In this document: piece by piece, positions 10,140-22,140 of the stretch
Layout: every line of letters begins with the position of its first letter
How positions within the stretch are numbered: position 1 is the stretch's first letter
Assembly: GCA_050084515.1 (NCBI GenBank)
Contig: CM114275.1
Location: 17,484,001 to 17,548,000, forward strand
Source of the DNA: Blasia pusilla
Lineage: Eukaryota; Marchantiophyta; Marchantiopsida; Blasiales
Reading direction: 5' to 3'
Length of the DNA: 64,000 bases
The notes under the pieces: model-generated
Database searches by the model: none
Told to the model about the DNA's origin: nothing
What the model saw: the letters and a program-made list of their open reading frames with translations, nothing else
Translations under genes and position numbers: made by a program

Positions 10140-12002
10140 CGCCGATGTCGCACCACCACCAAATTACCACCACTAAGTAACAAAGTGACGTCGATATCGC
10201 TGTACTATTCTAGCTCTACTAGCTATGGGTGTAGGAAACCTAACCTGTCAGCACCACAAGAAGCCTCCTACAGTCTACTGGTCATCACTCAAGCCTCACT
10301 ACCGGTAGCACACAAGAGTAACACTACTCTGGAAATCAGCGTCAACCCTAACAATGGGCGCGCAAGCAAGAAGCAACGATGGAGGGGATCCAAACACAAG
10401 AAGTCCAACAACAACCCTCCAATCACAAATGGAAATCAAGGTAACACAATCCACCAAATGTGGCGCCCCGTGAATCCACAGAACCCACCACACAATTCTA
10501 ACGCAATAGCTACTCCGCCCCGGGTCGATGACGTGCTAGTCAAACTTGCAGCACTTGAAAATATCACCTACATGGAGAGGCTACACCGTACTATGCGCTA
10601 GAGGTCCATCAACCAAAAACTTGAGATGCATAAAGCGCCTAACACATCTCCGAACAGCACCAAATGAGCTACACCACTGTGTACACTAGCATAGTTAAGA
10701 ACTCAGCACTTAAGCGTCTTACAGGCAGAATAGCCCAAAGATGGGTGACCAATTATGCAACACTCAAATCACAAATCCTGCAAAAACTACCTCATGCCCA
10801 AACAAGCACGCTTGCTTGCTTGCTCCTTGCTCATTACTCCGCCTTTCACGCCCACTCGCCCCGAGCTACCACGAGAAGCCTCGAAGCCTCAAAACGCCAA
10901 GACATGCCCCGTTCGCCGTGTTCGCCATGCTTTGATATGGAGAGAGGCCCAACCAAGGTGCCCGCAATAGGATAAGCGTCTCCAACAACGAACGAGTCAC
11001 CAACCAACCAGCCCCTCCGATCCGCTCTCCACCATAATAGTCCGCAAAATTTTGATCAGCAATTCCTCCACAAATCCTTGACAAAAATTGAATTTGTTTC
11101 GACCAAAACTCAATCGACCACCATAGCTATCTCTCCACAAAAAATCAGCTACAACCAAGCTGTGTACTTTGAGTGAAAAATCAGACAAACTTGTTGTCCA
11201 CACACCTCCAGAATCGCAAATCCGACAGCGCTTCCGCCCAAATTCATGCACTCAGAAATACGCAACACCCCACACACTCAAGCAGATAGATTCACATGAG
11301 ATCAAAATACAAGTAGCAATAGGAACCTCTGACCCAATCTGGATGAACTTCAACAGAGCTTCCGCACTCCAAGCTCTCCACATCAGAAAACCGTCGAACA
11401 CGAACCAGAATCTTCAATCCTTGATAACTTCCAACTCCCTTGACAAAATCCGGCAATCTAAAGCGCGTTGGAAAGCTCTCAGAAAGGCGCTTCTTTTCCA
11501 ACCAACCACGCACCAGATTCCCACCTCTAACATAGGCCATAAGCCATGAACATCCACGGTTGAGTACACAATCAGCCCTAACGAGATCCTACTGATCCAC
11601 AATCAAAGCTACCATCGATCTACTCTAGTTCTTTGAGTGAAATCCGTGAAAGATCTATTATCATAAAACACGTATAGAATCACATATAATCGAGCCAAAC
11701 CCACTCCACGATGGGAGAATCCAGGTCGAAGCTTGCGGAAACCACCATAGCCAAGAGCTCTACTCACTACCAAGGCTAACTCCCAACGCAACAGGCTCAA
11801 CTCAAAGAACTAACTGTTCTTTGAGTGCACTCCATACTATATCCTCCAACCTAAGAGCGGGCCCTATTGGAAAAGTCACCCTCAATTGAGTAACCCCCAA
11901 TCCTATGTATGAAACTGCATCTCTACCTAGACATTATAGCCCTACATAAGGTATGGCCTCTACTAGCACACTATACTCTACGACATAATATGTATGGTCA
12001 TA
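10140..12002. other. Probable leader/LTR side of copy 1; no gene seen
   Basis: 1.86 kb without recognisable protein motifs. The open frames on both strands are short and overlap. By position this should contain the 5' leader and LTR of gypsy-type copy 1, but I find no primer site or paired repeat in the window to define them. Confidence 0.4.
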
Positions 12003-12215
12003 ACAAGGAAGGTTGGTTGCCAAAGAGGTGAGAACCAGACTATCGTTTAGAGTTTTGCCTATGTTTTGGACCATAAAGTTTAGTTTCTATTTGCATTTGG
12101 GAAAAATAAGGTGGAATGGAAAATATTGTGCAAAACGACATCTAACACACTAGAAATCTTAGCAAACGTAGAAGCAGAGGCTGAGATATTGGCCGAAAAA
12201 AGCTGTATGGGTGTA
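12003..12215 (+). repeat. Fragment of the 1-kb LTR family
   Basis: Diverged but ordered match to the interior of the solo LTR at 41388-42418: 'GGTTGGTTGCCAAAGAGG', 'GTGAGAACCAG', 'GACCATAA', 'TTAGCAAACG', 'TGAGATATTGGCC'. Both ends are missing, so it is a truncated relic. Confidence 0.75.
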
Positions 12216-13502
12216 ACGTATAAGAGTTTAAATTTTACAATCGTTTACTGAGTTCGATCCCCAAGAGGATCATTGTTTGATGAAAAGAGAGATCCAAATT
12301 AAAATTCTGTTGTAATAGTTATATTTAGGTGTGAATAATTTATATTCAATGTCTTATCAATATCTTCGGATCTTTCTTAGTACCAAGGTGTCTTTTCTCA
12401 ATTCTCTCTAATGGAGTTGATAGCATGCTCAGGTAAATTTCCTCTCGACATCAAGAAACCTCACAGAGATCTCAACAAGAAAGCTGGCTTCTCCTACTGT
12501 CAGAACTCAATCTGTCTCGGCAGGCTACTCTATGTCAAACAGATTTCCTACAACTCCATGTTGATTATTCCATTGATGAAAAAGATTTTCCTGATTCACT
12601 CTTCACTTTGCAGACCCAGAAAGAATACTCGGACATAAGCATCACACATCAGAATGAAGGAATGAATGCTTTACTACTCCATCAAGAATGAGAAAGCTTC
12701 AAAGTGTTATACAAGCTTGAGAGGGTACTACTCCCTTGCTCAAACCATTCCTACAGCATAAGGACTTTGTAAGAGAATGATGATGATAGCTACTTTCATG
12801 TTTCTTAAATACTCTCTAAAGTAGAGTGTTCCACAGATTCGAAGCATTCTTGATGAAGCTGGTGTCTCTTCAATATTTGTAACTACCTAGATCTATGGTA
12901 ATCTTCTCTTTTCCTAAGATGCCTATGAATCTGCAGAACAAAACTATCATAACTACCTATCTGATACCAAGAGTTGCGCCTTTTCCTATTCTAACTGTTC
13001 TAACTATGTGTCGCTTGAAATCACTGTCAATCTTAGCTTCGCTTCGCTGCTAAGTCTGGACCTCTTTTGCTTCGCTTGAGGATGAAGCTCTTTCTCTTGA
13101 TCTGAAGATGAAGCGCTCCATTCTTTGTTCTTATTCCAGGTGCTTTGTTCTTCGTGCTTCGTTCAAGAGCGAAGTACTTCTTTCTCTTATTCTTCATGCT
13201 TCATGCTTCGTTCAAGAGCGAAGCACTTCATAGACAAGTTCTTAACATAGCTTCGTTGTCCTTTTGAAGCTTCTTGCTGGGTCTTTAGACTTCGTTATTT
13301 TATTCTCCTCTCCTCTCAAGCAAATCCTTGATTTTCTATCTCTGCTTTGTCCTTGGAGCTTCGTGATTCACTTTAATCTTACTCATTCTTCTCCATAATA
13401 ATATATAATAATAACCATAATATCAAAATCATAGTGTATATACAAGTCTTCTTTGAATAAAAAGATGTAATTGTTCAAGTATACAAAATTGTGGGTATCA
13501 CA
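12216..13502 (-). repeat. Candidate LTR of a non-autonomous element
   Basis: At 13502 reading leftward the sequence starts TGTGATACCCAC, directly after a purine-rich run on the minus strand (GAGGGAAGGGGTA, 13515-13503), the arrangement of polypurine tract plus 3' LTR. The left boundary is not visible. Inside, 13010-13380 is rich in GCTTCG words, with 'TTCGTTCAAGAGCGAAG' repeated near 13160 and 13207. Confidence 0.4.
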
Positions 13503-13715
13503 TACCCCTTCCCTCAAATGTGAGCCATCCCGGCGAACACTTCATGATGTTTCTTCTAATTCCATAAAAGTATAATCTAAACTATCAAACTCAGGTGTAG
13601 GCGCAAAACGACCATGAATAGTGGAAGGTTTGTTGATAATATTGGGGGTATGATTTTGCATTCTCTCTCGCCATTTGTTAACAACGAGTGAAGTTCCTAA
13701 TACTTCATTCTAGAC

Positions 13716-14400
13716 TCAGACATCGGATGGAGTAAATATTGGGAGTTCTTCAAGAGTAATCGGGAGGTTGCGGACAACTTCCGGGAGAGACTTCATATGG
13801 TTGTCAAATTGGCGCTTCCAATGTTTGTTGACATAGGCGATCTCCTCGCTCATCTGATGTTCGAAACTCTTGCCTACTTTGTCGACTAACTCCTTGACAT
13901 CTTTCGGGTCTAATTGCATTTCGTTGAGCAGCTTGTGTTCTGCCTCCAAGACAGCGATTCTACCCGTAGCCTCCGACCACTGTGCCACTAAGTCTTTGTT
14001 TGTTTCTTGAAGTTCTCGAAGCAACCTCAAAGAATGAGCATGTTGTGTGGCCAATTTCTTGAATTCATGGCTGATACGATGCACTTGGTGTTGGTATTGT
14101 TGAATTAGTTGCGAAGCTTCCTTGACCTGCGAAGCTAACTGATCATCCCCACACTCCATGTTAATCGCCAAGCTCTCCCATTGGCGTGCATTCCGTGCTT
14201 CGTACTGACTCTGGACCAAGTTGCTTTGAACTTTGCGAAGCGTCGTCTTAGTGTCTTCGAGTTCTTGATCCCGCAGCTAAAGGTTTGTTTCCGCCACTTT
14301 GCGTTGTGCTTCGTTCTTTGACGAAGCTTGGACCCTACAGTTGAGGTCATCAAGCGCTTGTAAATACTGGTCCACCGCCGTTGTGTCTTCCAGGTGGAGA
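13716..14400 (-). pseudogene. Coiled-coil ORF of a probable non-autonomous retroelement
   Basis: The longest frame (14219-13716, 167 residues) is almost entirely heptad-rich: 'LRLLRELQETNKDLVAQWSE' and 'GRIAVLEAEHKLLNEMQLD', with no Cys/His knuckle or enzyme motif. The same frame continues upstream through 'LRDQELEDTKTTLRKVQSN' after one TAG stop near 14280. It lies just inside the candidate polypurine tract and LTR at 13502, where a gag-like product would be encoded. I do not recognise the family; a host coiled-coil gene fragment is the alternative. Confidence 0.45.
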
Positions 14401-14739
14401 ACTTGTTGTAGTTGATTCATGACCAGGACAGCCAAATTCAGGAACCACACCATATCGTTGGCTGTCTGGGATATGAGACGAAGAGCAAGACGGTGATCGC
14501 TAGCACGAGGCGTCTTGTCGGAGTCCTCCTGGGTTGCGGGCTATGTTTCATAGGGTGTTTCAAAATTTACTCTGTCGCGCTTCGGTCTTGGAAATTCGGT
14601 GAACTTCCCGTCCTTCTATGAAGCCGAAGTATATGGATGTTGCTTTGGGGCTGTTTCGCGTGGCGGGGTGACTTCGCGGCTTCCACTAGTAACCGTTCCG
14701 CTCTTTCTTGGTAAGCGGACGGGAGCAACTTGTGGCTAC

Positions 14740-14928
14740 AGGGTGCCCTACACCCCGATGGAATATAGGGTTGGATAATCCTAATTACGCTACTCCATAA
14801 ACCACCTACATCATATTAGTATGACTCCTTCGACGTCTAAGTCGGAACCATCAATCAAGGCTTCTCCTCATACAAGGGGGTTGATCAGATAAATGGTGCT
14901 AAGAGAAGTGGATGTTGAGAATCCAACA
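14740..14928 (-). repeat. Copia 1-family LTR fragment
   Basis: Reading leftward from 14928 it starts TGTTGGATTCTCAACATCCA and follows the copia 1 LTR through 'GAGGAGAAGCC' and 'GTTCCGACTTAGACG' to 'GGGCACCCT', then stops. It is a truncated LTR whose 5' end keeps the canonical TG. Confidence 0.85.
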
Positions 14929-15433
14929 GAGAGAAAAAGGTAGAAAATCAAAGGAAAAGGCGAGGGCTTCAAGATACCCACTTTGTACTTCCTTATACAA
15001 AAAAATTTTTGAAATGTAAGGATGTTTAGCACTATTTTAATTTAAAGATATTTGAATTTTCCAGGTAAATTATGGAAATAATCTTTAATTTCTTTATTTT
15101 TAAGTTCTTCTTTCTTATTTTGTAGACTTCCAAATCCACAACGGCTACGTCAAGTGCTTAAATTGGGACTCAAGTAAAAAGTCGAAGACCTACGAATATG
15201 GATCTCATGTATTATCTTATTTTTTACTTCTTTAGTATTTCAATATTATAAGCATTATGAATAATCTTGGCTTATTGTAATTTATTTCTTGACAATTTTG
15301 TTCTGCAGATGAGTGACAATTGTATCGAATGTGGTTGAGCCTTCTAATGCTTTGGTTATATCCTATGTATGTTTCTATTCTATGGCACTCATTTTATTTT
15401 CATAGTTTTTTTTATGTATTCTAATGTTGAGGT

Positions 15434-15746
15434 TGTAGAAAAGTGCTAAAGAAGTATAACTAGTGGGAAACGGCTCTCACACTCACACACCACCATAGAG
15501 AACCAAATTTTGCAATGTAAGAATGAGTGGAGGCTGGTCCCCTTCACAATCATATAGGGTATGTACAAGCAACAATAACCCTAATCTTAATCATAGTCTC
15601 AAGTTAGACTAATTGTGATTAACTAACCCTAGTTCAAATAATCGCGTTTAATCGACTAACCAAGATTAAACTTCCCTACTTCATATGAGTACCAAATATA
15701 GTAGTTCATATGTCTCATAAGCTTGACTATAACTCAATCTTTAATA
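15434..15746 (-). repeat. 3' LTR of copia 2
   Basis: 313 bp. In element orientation it starts TATTAAAGATTG and ends TTTTCTACA. A purine-rich run (GAGGAGGAA on the minus strand) abuts it at 15747-15755. Confidence 0.9.
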
Positions 15747-16420
15747 TTCCTCCTCAAGCTCATATCGATATCTCTAACGCCTAAATCATTTCTTAATATC
15801 TCAAACTTATCTCTAGACAATGCCTTTGTAAAGATATCAGCAATTTGCTAATCTGTACCTATATACACAAGATCAATTTCTCATGCAAGCACTTTCTCTC
15901 TCATAAAATGATAGTGCATCTCAAGATATTTTGTACGAGCATGAAACACATGGTTATTAGCAAGTTTGATGCTACTAATATTACCTGCGTATGTTACACT
16001 AGGTCAGAAGTTACCAACACCAATCTCAACAAGTAATCGATGAAGCCACACCGCCTCACATGTTGCATTAGTTGCTCCTCTGTTTCAACCTCTATTGAAG
16101 ATAAAGCAACTGTAGGTTGCTTCTTTGAAGCCCAACTTATAACTACGCTTCCCAAAGTCATATAGCTTCTTTTCAATAAGGCTAAATATTTCCTCATAAT
16201 CGATGTCATATTGTTGTGCATAGCCCTTAGCCACCAATCTCGCTTTGTATCTGTTAACTGTACCATCTCGATTGCGCTTGATTTTGTAAGCCCATTTGCA
16301 ACCAATAGCCTCCTCATTGGAAGGTATATCAACTAGCTCCCATTTCTATTGATATCTTAATGTAGCAAGCTCTTCGTCCATAGCTTCAATCCATTTAACT
16401 TTACTTGCAGCTTCTTCAAA
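15747..16420 (-). pseudogene. Copia 2 reverse transcriptase remnant joined to RNase H tail
   Basis: Reading leftward, the RT opening '[20 protein letters not shown]' and '[17 protein letters not shown]' runs directly into RNase H sequence '[15 protein letters not shown]' and then a copia C-terminus with 'HARTKYLEMHYHFMREKVLA'. The palm with the YVDD site is missing, so about two thirds of the RT has been deleted near 16190. Several stops are also present. Confidence 0.8.
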
Positions 16421-16549
16421 ACAACTCGACTCTTATTCTTGAAGGATAGTCATCATATATGCATGATGTGTAGCAAGGAAACCTTCATTTATGAATCTAT
16501 GAACATGACGCTTGATCTAGATCCTCAACAGACGAGCTTAGAAGAGGAA

Positions 16550-17640
16550 TAGGCTCAAATGGAACATACCATGACTTAAGCTCATCAAAGACAACATCGC
16601 GACTAATAATAAGTTTTCTAGAGGATGGAATGTACCACTTATATCTCTTGGTTCCATCAGCGTAGCCAATGAATATACACCTTTGAGATTTGAGGTCTAA
16701 TTTCTGACGTCTTTTAGAAGCAACATGAGCAGAACAAATACAACCAAATACTTTAACGAAAGAAAATTCAGGTTTACTTCCTGTGAAGAATTTGAATGGA
16801 GTCTTATCATGAACTCATGTTGTTGGAGTTTGGTTGATTAAGAAGATTGCATACGCTATAGCCTCTGCCCAATAAATCTTAGGCATGTTCTTCTCATTGA
16901 GCATAGCTCGTGGCGCCATAGTAATATTCTTCCTCTCAACCACTTTATTTTGTTGTGGAGTGTAATGGCAAATCACTTGATATTGGATATCATTTTGACG
17001 TAAGTAGTCATCAAACTCTGTTGAAATATACTCTCCTGCTCCATCACAATGGAATTTCAGAATGTGTTCTCTAGTCTGCTTCTCCATTAGAACTCTGAAT
17101 GTTTGGAACACTGAGAATACCTCTAATTTGGCTTTTTGAAAGTATACCTATATATATCTAGGGAAGTCATCAATAAATGAATCAAAGTATCGGCAACCAC
17201 TAAGGCTATGTTGTGATGTTGTCCACACATCACTGTGGATCAACTCCAATATCCTGGATGCTCTTCTACCTTGCTTTGGAAAAGGAAATCTAGCTTGTTT
17301 TCCAAATTGGCAAGCAGGACATACCTCTAACGTAGCAGGACTCGCTAATTTATGAAGTCCTATTATTAGATTAGATGATGAAAGACCTTGTAATCTTAAA
17401 AGATTCATATGTCAAATTCTCTTATGCCACACATTTTGATCTATGACTTGTTGGCCAGTTTGATCATACATTGTTATTTGAATCTCGGGCATAGAAACAT
17501 CTAATTTGAACATTCTGCTGCCAAATCTAGTTCCTTTGGCTATCGTAGTCTGATCATCATTTGTTTCAATGAAACAACCATCTGTGTTAATCTTCACTTG
17601 ATAATCGTATTTTACTATCTGTCATATAGAGATCAAGTTT
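16550..17640 (-). pseudogene. Copia 2 integrase
   Basis: Frames at 17597-17412, 17408-17148 and 17111-16815 follow each other. Visible are the zinc domain 'VCPACQFGKQARFPF', 'LELIHSDVWT' (first Asp), 'KFHCDGAGEY' (second Asp) and 'QQNKVVERKN' (Glu), then the C-terminal 'CIFIGYADGTKRYKWY'. The DDE residues are intact, and only point stops interrupt the frame. Confidence 0.88.
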
Positions 17641-17779
17641 CTTGCAATGGTAGGGACATAGAAAATATTTCCAAGAGCACAAAGATCATTTGATGTTATT
17701 GGAACTTTACCGGTATGCGTGGTATGATATTGAGTGTCATCTCATGTCAGCACAATTATAGGATCTTTCATCGGCTCCA

Positions 17780-18860
17780 TACTACTAAACCATTTCACTT
17801 GTGAGGTCATGTTATTTGATGCACCAAAGTCAATATATCATTTTTTTGTCGAGTCTTTCTTAACCATTGCTCCCATATGATGAGTCATCACCAAGAGGTG
17901 CTCAGTTTGTGAATGTTGTTGTTCTTGGTACTGCCCTTGGTGTTGTTGCTCCACATAGTTTTTTTGCTATAAGGCTCATGTTCTCATAACTTTCTTCTTC
18001 TTGAAGCAAAACTTTGCATAATGACCCTTTATCCCACATTAATTGTAAGATCCAAGAACCCTTTGTTGCTGACCTCGACCCTAACGATTTCCAACATCAC
18101 TACCTTGTGATTATGTCTAGTAGTGATTTGTAGTTGATTGAATGATATTATATTGAGTGCCTCTTCCTCCATATATTTGATATCCACCACGACCATGGAA
18201 GCTTCTACTACAACCCCTACCTTTGTTCCATCCATAATCTGCAAATAGCACACTCTTTTGTAGACTAGCCGAGCTACCGCTGCCTACTAGGCGCATCTCT
18301 TTACTGATTAAATGTGGGACTAACTCTTGAAAGGTTGGATAATTCTCTCTCACACAGATAGAGATCTCAAAGGACTTGTAATCCTTTGGAGGGCCTTGAA
18401 GAGTGAACAAAATCATATCATCATCTTCTATTGTCACTCCAATGCTATTCAATTGATCAATAATATGTCTGATACTCAAAATATAATCATTGATGCTTTG
18501 CGATCCTTTCATCACTTCGTTCAATTGTTGTTTCAATTTAAGCTTTCTCGCCTTTGTAGATGTCTGAAATAGCTTTTCCAATGCATCCTAGGGCTCTTTC
18601 AAAAATATAAACATCTTGAATGTGACCTATCATTGGCGAACTAATCGTTATTGAAATATAGTGGATTGCTTGCCTTGCGCGTTTGTTCCAAGCGCGAACA
18701 TTCAAGTCTTTTGAGTCACCTTCTAGTTTGGCCTCATTATATGTGAAAAGCTCCCATAGTTCTTGACCCATGAGAAATTATTTTATGCGAAACTTGCAAA
18801 CATTGTAATTCTGCTTATCTAGCTTCTCGCCTGTGATTGTTGCTGAGGAATACTCCATGA
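17780..18860 (-). pseudogene. Copia 2 gag and protease
   Basis: The gag (UBN2-like) reads 'WNKRARQAIHYISITISS' and, in another frame, 'KLKLKQQLNEVMKGSQSIND' (18771-18117). A zinc knuckle remnant 'CGIKGHYAKFC' lies near 18042-18005, with its first Cys lost to a stop. The protease site 'DFGASNNMTSQVKWF' (DSG changed to DFG) is near 17835-17800. Frame changes make it non-functional. Confidence 0.8.
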
Positions 18861-19354
18861 CAAATAATTTCACTCACACAAAAACGTGATTTTAGGTTCT
18901 CTATTTCTCCGATTGAAGCATAGACCACTTTTATATATAAATCTTCCAAAAATTGATCAACTGTATGAAAGAACCACTTGAAATTGGCATGTAGAGAGCA
19001 AACTCCACAAATTTTCTTCACTAATTGCACTTTCCTACATTAAAATTACTGCTTCAAGAGCTCAAAACGTCAAAATTGAGCAATTTTGGATGCGTTGGAA
19101 AACTCTCGACGAGCTCTACAAGATATTTTTATCCATCTTTTAGCATCATTTTGACCGATGCGGACCCAAATGGCTAAAGCAACTGAGAAGGCCCTCAAAA
19201 GAGCCTCCAAAGTTTTATCACCGTCAAAGCTCCACCTGAAATGTGCACCCACTGAGCTCTGAACAAAATTTCCTTCTCCCAAACTGAAATTGTGTGTTCT
19301 CTTTTCTCTCTTCTCTCCTCAAACACCAAGAATTTCAAGTGATGTTCTTCTATC

Positions 19355-19366
19355 GCTTTGATATCA
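19355..19366 (-). other. Primer-binding site of copia 2
   Basis: The minus strand reads TGATATCAAAGC directly after the LTR, two mismatches from the plant TGGTATCAGAGC site for initiator Met tRNA. Confidence 0.8.
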
Positions 19367-19676
19367 TGTAGAAAACTACTAAAGAATCATAATTGTGAAA
19401 CGGCTCTTACAATCACACATCACTATGGAGAAAAAAATTTTGCAATTAGAGAATAAGTGGAGGTTGGTCCCCTTCTCAATTATATAGGGTATGTACAAGC
19501 AATCCTAACCCTAATCTTAACCACATTCTCAAGTTAGACTAATTGTGATTAACTAACTATAGTTAAGATAATCGCGCTTAACTAACTAACCAAGATTAAG
19601 CTTCCCTACTTCGTGTGAATACCAAATATATCAGTTCATGTGTCTCATGAGCTTGATTGTAACTCAATCTTCAATA
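19367..19676 (-). repeat. 5' LTR of copia 2
   Basis: 310 bp, pairs with 15434-15746. In element orientation it starts TATTGAAGATTG and ends GTTTTCTACA. The differences are scattered substitutions. Confidence 0.9.
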
Positions 19677-19723
19677 GAGGTTATATTACATGACTAACTC
19701 TCTAAGACATGTTTTTGTTGTAG

Positions 19724-20950
19724 TCTCCCTTTTCCTTCCAACCCCCAACGATTACATGACATGCTACCAGTTGCTTGAGCTCAAGGTCAAAGACAAAGAC
19801 AAGATAATTTGATTGACCTTGATGGTGGTGGATGTTCTTGTGATCATTCTAGGAGTTATACATACGAATAAAATCGGAATGTTGGGATGAATCTTGTATC
19901 TATTAATAAAGTTATGGTTCCTACGATTGCTACTAGAATTCAAGACTTCGATGTTGAAGATAATATGAGATACTTCTACTTTTTTGTATAGTATTTCTAT
20001 ATCTAACTTCAATTGGAAGATTGTAAGAAAATCTTATTCTTGCCATATTGTAATTAACTTTGGCATATTCTAAATCTTTGTTCTTTTCCAAGTCCGAGCT
20101 AATTGCATTTGATATGCTTGCCCATTCAACAGATATTATGCCATCTCCAATGTACTCTTCTTAACTATTATTTTCATATTTAAATATTTCCAGTTTTATT
20201 TATATTAATTATTATATGATAAATATTTTTAAAATTTTATTCCTTGTAGACTTCGGCTTTCTTCTAGCCCTTAACGGTTACATGACATGTTTCGAGTTGC
20301 ACGAGCGCAAGGCCAAAGACGTAGACATGGTGGTCTGCTTGACCTACCTAATGGGACATGTACTCATGACTCTTTGATAAGAACGAAAACCTCTACACGT
20401 CTATATTCCATTGGGATAGATCTTGCTCTCATTGAGAAAGTAATCACTCCTACAACTACTGCTAGAATTGATGATGTTAATGTTGAAGATAATATAAGGT
20501 ATAATTTTGTTTATATTGTTTTATATTATAAAATTTAATTATGTCTATTATTTAGAACCTTGGCATATATCTTCTAATATTTGGTTGTTATTCATGTATA
20601 TGATAAGGGTATATGATGTGGTTCTTGAGTTAATGATTGTAATTACACTATCTCCATTGTACACTTCTTTTCCATAGCCTTCTTTAATTTTATTTATGTA
20701 ATTTTCTTACTAATTGACCTTAAATCATTGCTTTACGCTAGTTATATTTTTAAAAATTGAATTCTTTGCAGTCTTCATTTTCCTCCCAACCCTCAAAGAT
20801 TATATGACATGGTTCGAGTTGTGCGAGCCAATGGCCAAAGACAAAGGCATGCTGATTTGATTGCATCACTTGATGGAGGAGGACATTCTGGTGATTCTTC
20901 AAGAAAGAATACTATACATGATAAGAATTTTGCTCATGGAATGGATTAAT
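19724..20950 (+). repeat. Tandemly triplicated exon in the Helitron 5' part
   Basis: Three units start at 19724, 20250 and 20772, a period of about 524 bp, each after a pyrimidine-rich stretch ending AG (acceptor-like). The shared start encodes a block like 'GYMTCFELHERKAKD' in one frame and 'RQRRHGGLLDLPNG' in another. Unit 2 is an open 249-base exon ending at a GT donor (20499) with 'EKVITPTTTARIDDVNVEDN'. Unit 1 lacks the donor and unit 3 decays after about 170 bases. The repeats include intron as well as exon sequence. Confidence 0.7.
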
Positions 20951-21142
20951 TGTGAGGTTTACACGGAGATAAACGAAGATCGTGTATTTTCTATTGTTCC
21001 AAATGTGACATGTTGAAGGATGGTGGACTTGAGAAAGCTAGTGAATATTTCACGTATACGTGACTTTGAAGAGGAACATAATCTAATTCTTTGGTTGGGA
21101 GATTTTTTTGACAGTTTGACTCGCCGTTATAGCATTTGACGT

Positions 21143-22075
21143 ATGAATGATGTTTTTCTGACTTGCAAAGCTCTACATTGGAAGTGTGAGAGAGTTAAGC
21201 CATCAAAGTCCCCAAGCTATCCTTTTGGGATATGTTGTGAGCACGGTAAGGTTCAAATACCATATTTGAAGGCTTTACCTCCTTTTCTGTTAGAGTTGAT
21301 TTTAGGTGTTACGTCAAATAGTCTCCATTTTTTTGGCAATGCATGTGCCTATAATAGCACTCTTCCATTGGATCACATGTCATAGAGCATAGCGGTAGTG
21401 CAGGAAACTTGAGGATTCAAGGCGGTATTTATCACACTATGGGACGACTTGATGTAGAGACGAGTGTTTCTCCACAATTTGCACAAATTTATATTCATGA
21501 TAATGAGTATCACTTTGAACAAAGCAGAAGGATCATGAATCAAGATAATGGTGATCGATTGAGGGTTGAGATCTTGAGGGGATTGCAAGACATGTTATAT
21601 GTCCATAATCCACATGTCCTTATCTTTCAATATGTGGCCATGGATCTATGTAATTCTGATTTTCATATTGTCTTAGAGGATAGTAAGCCAGGGTTTGATG
21701 CGAAACGGTACACATTGCCTATTGCTTCAAAGATTGTCGCTATCTTGCCTAGAGACGGAAGTGAGCCTAGTGAAGGACGTGGTCTTATTGTTCGTTTATA
21801 TGGAGGAGGGATTTGTCAAATGTTTGACTTGAATGAAGCCTACATTCCATTGCACTCCTAGAGTGGAGTAAGGAGACCACTCTTACTCGATGGTTTGCAA
21901 CTAATATTTCTGATCCTACGGCTCGACAACACATTCATTTGGAATTTCCTTCTTATTACTCTTGGAATAAGAAGAGATGGCTTTAACGTAAACGTGGAAG
22001 AAAAGAATGTGGACACCCTATCAGACGTTTGTATATGACTAACCCATACAAACTCTCTATTATATGTTAATTTCT
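21143..22075 (+). pseudogene. Helitron A: Cys-rich and Helitron_like_N region
   Basis: ORF 21143-21385 carries 'CKALHWKCERVK' and 'CCEHGKVQIPYLKALPPFL', a Cys-rich pattern common before the Helitron N-terminal domain. After a frame change, 21409-21861 continues with 'LRIQGGIYHTMGRL' and 'RRIMNQDNGDRLRVEILRGL', and 'HNPHVLIFQYVAM', typical of Helitron_like_N. Beyond the stop at 21861 the frame still reads 'SDPTARQHIHLEFPSYYSWN' to about 22075, so the stop is secondary. It would form the Rep part of a rolling-circle transposase; the HUH motif expected further on is not seen. Confidence 0.8.
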
Positions 22076-22140
22076 ATATTTTCAAAAAAAAAAATTACTT
22101 AGCGGAAGCGGCGCATTAGTGTGCTGCGCTACGCCTTGGA

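Larger units (their letters stand above)
15434..19676 (-). mobile_element. Ty1/copia retrotransposon 2, complete ends, internal deletion
   Basis: 4243 bp with LTRs at 15434-15746 and 19367-19676, a primer site next to the right LTR, a purine tract next to the left LTR and the target duplication GAGGT (15429-15433 and 19677-19681). On the minus strand gag, protease and integrase are readable. The reverse transcriptase is cut after its first motif and joined to the RNase H tail, so the element could not move by itself. Confidence 0.93.

Noticed and set aside
12240-12275. tRNA T-arm-like GAGTTCGATCCCC
   Set aside because: No matching acceptor stem, D arm or anticodon arm can be folded around it.
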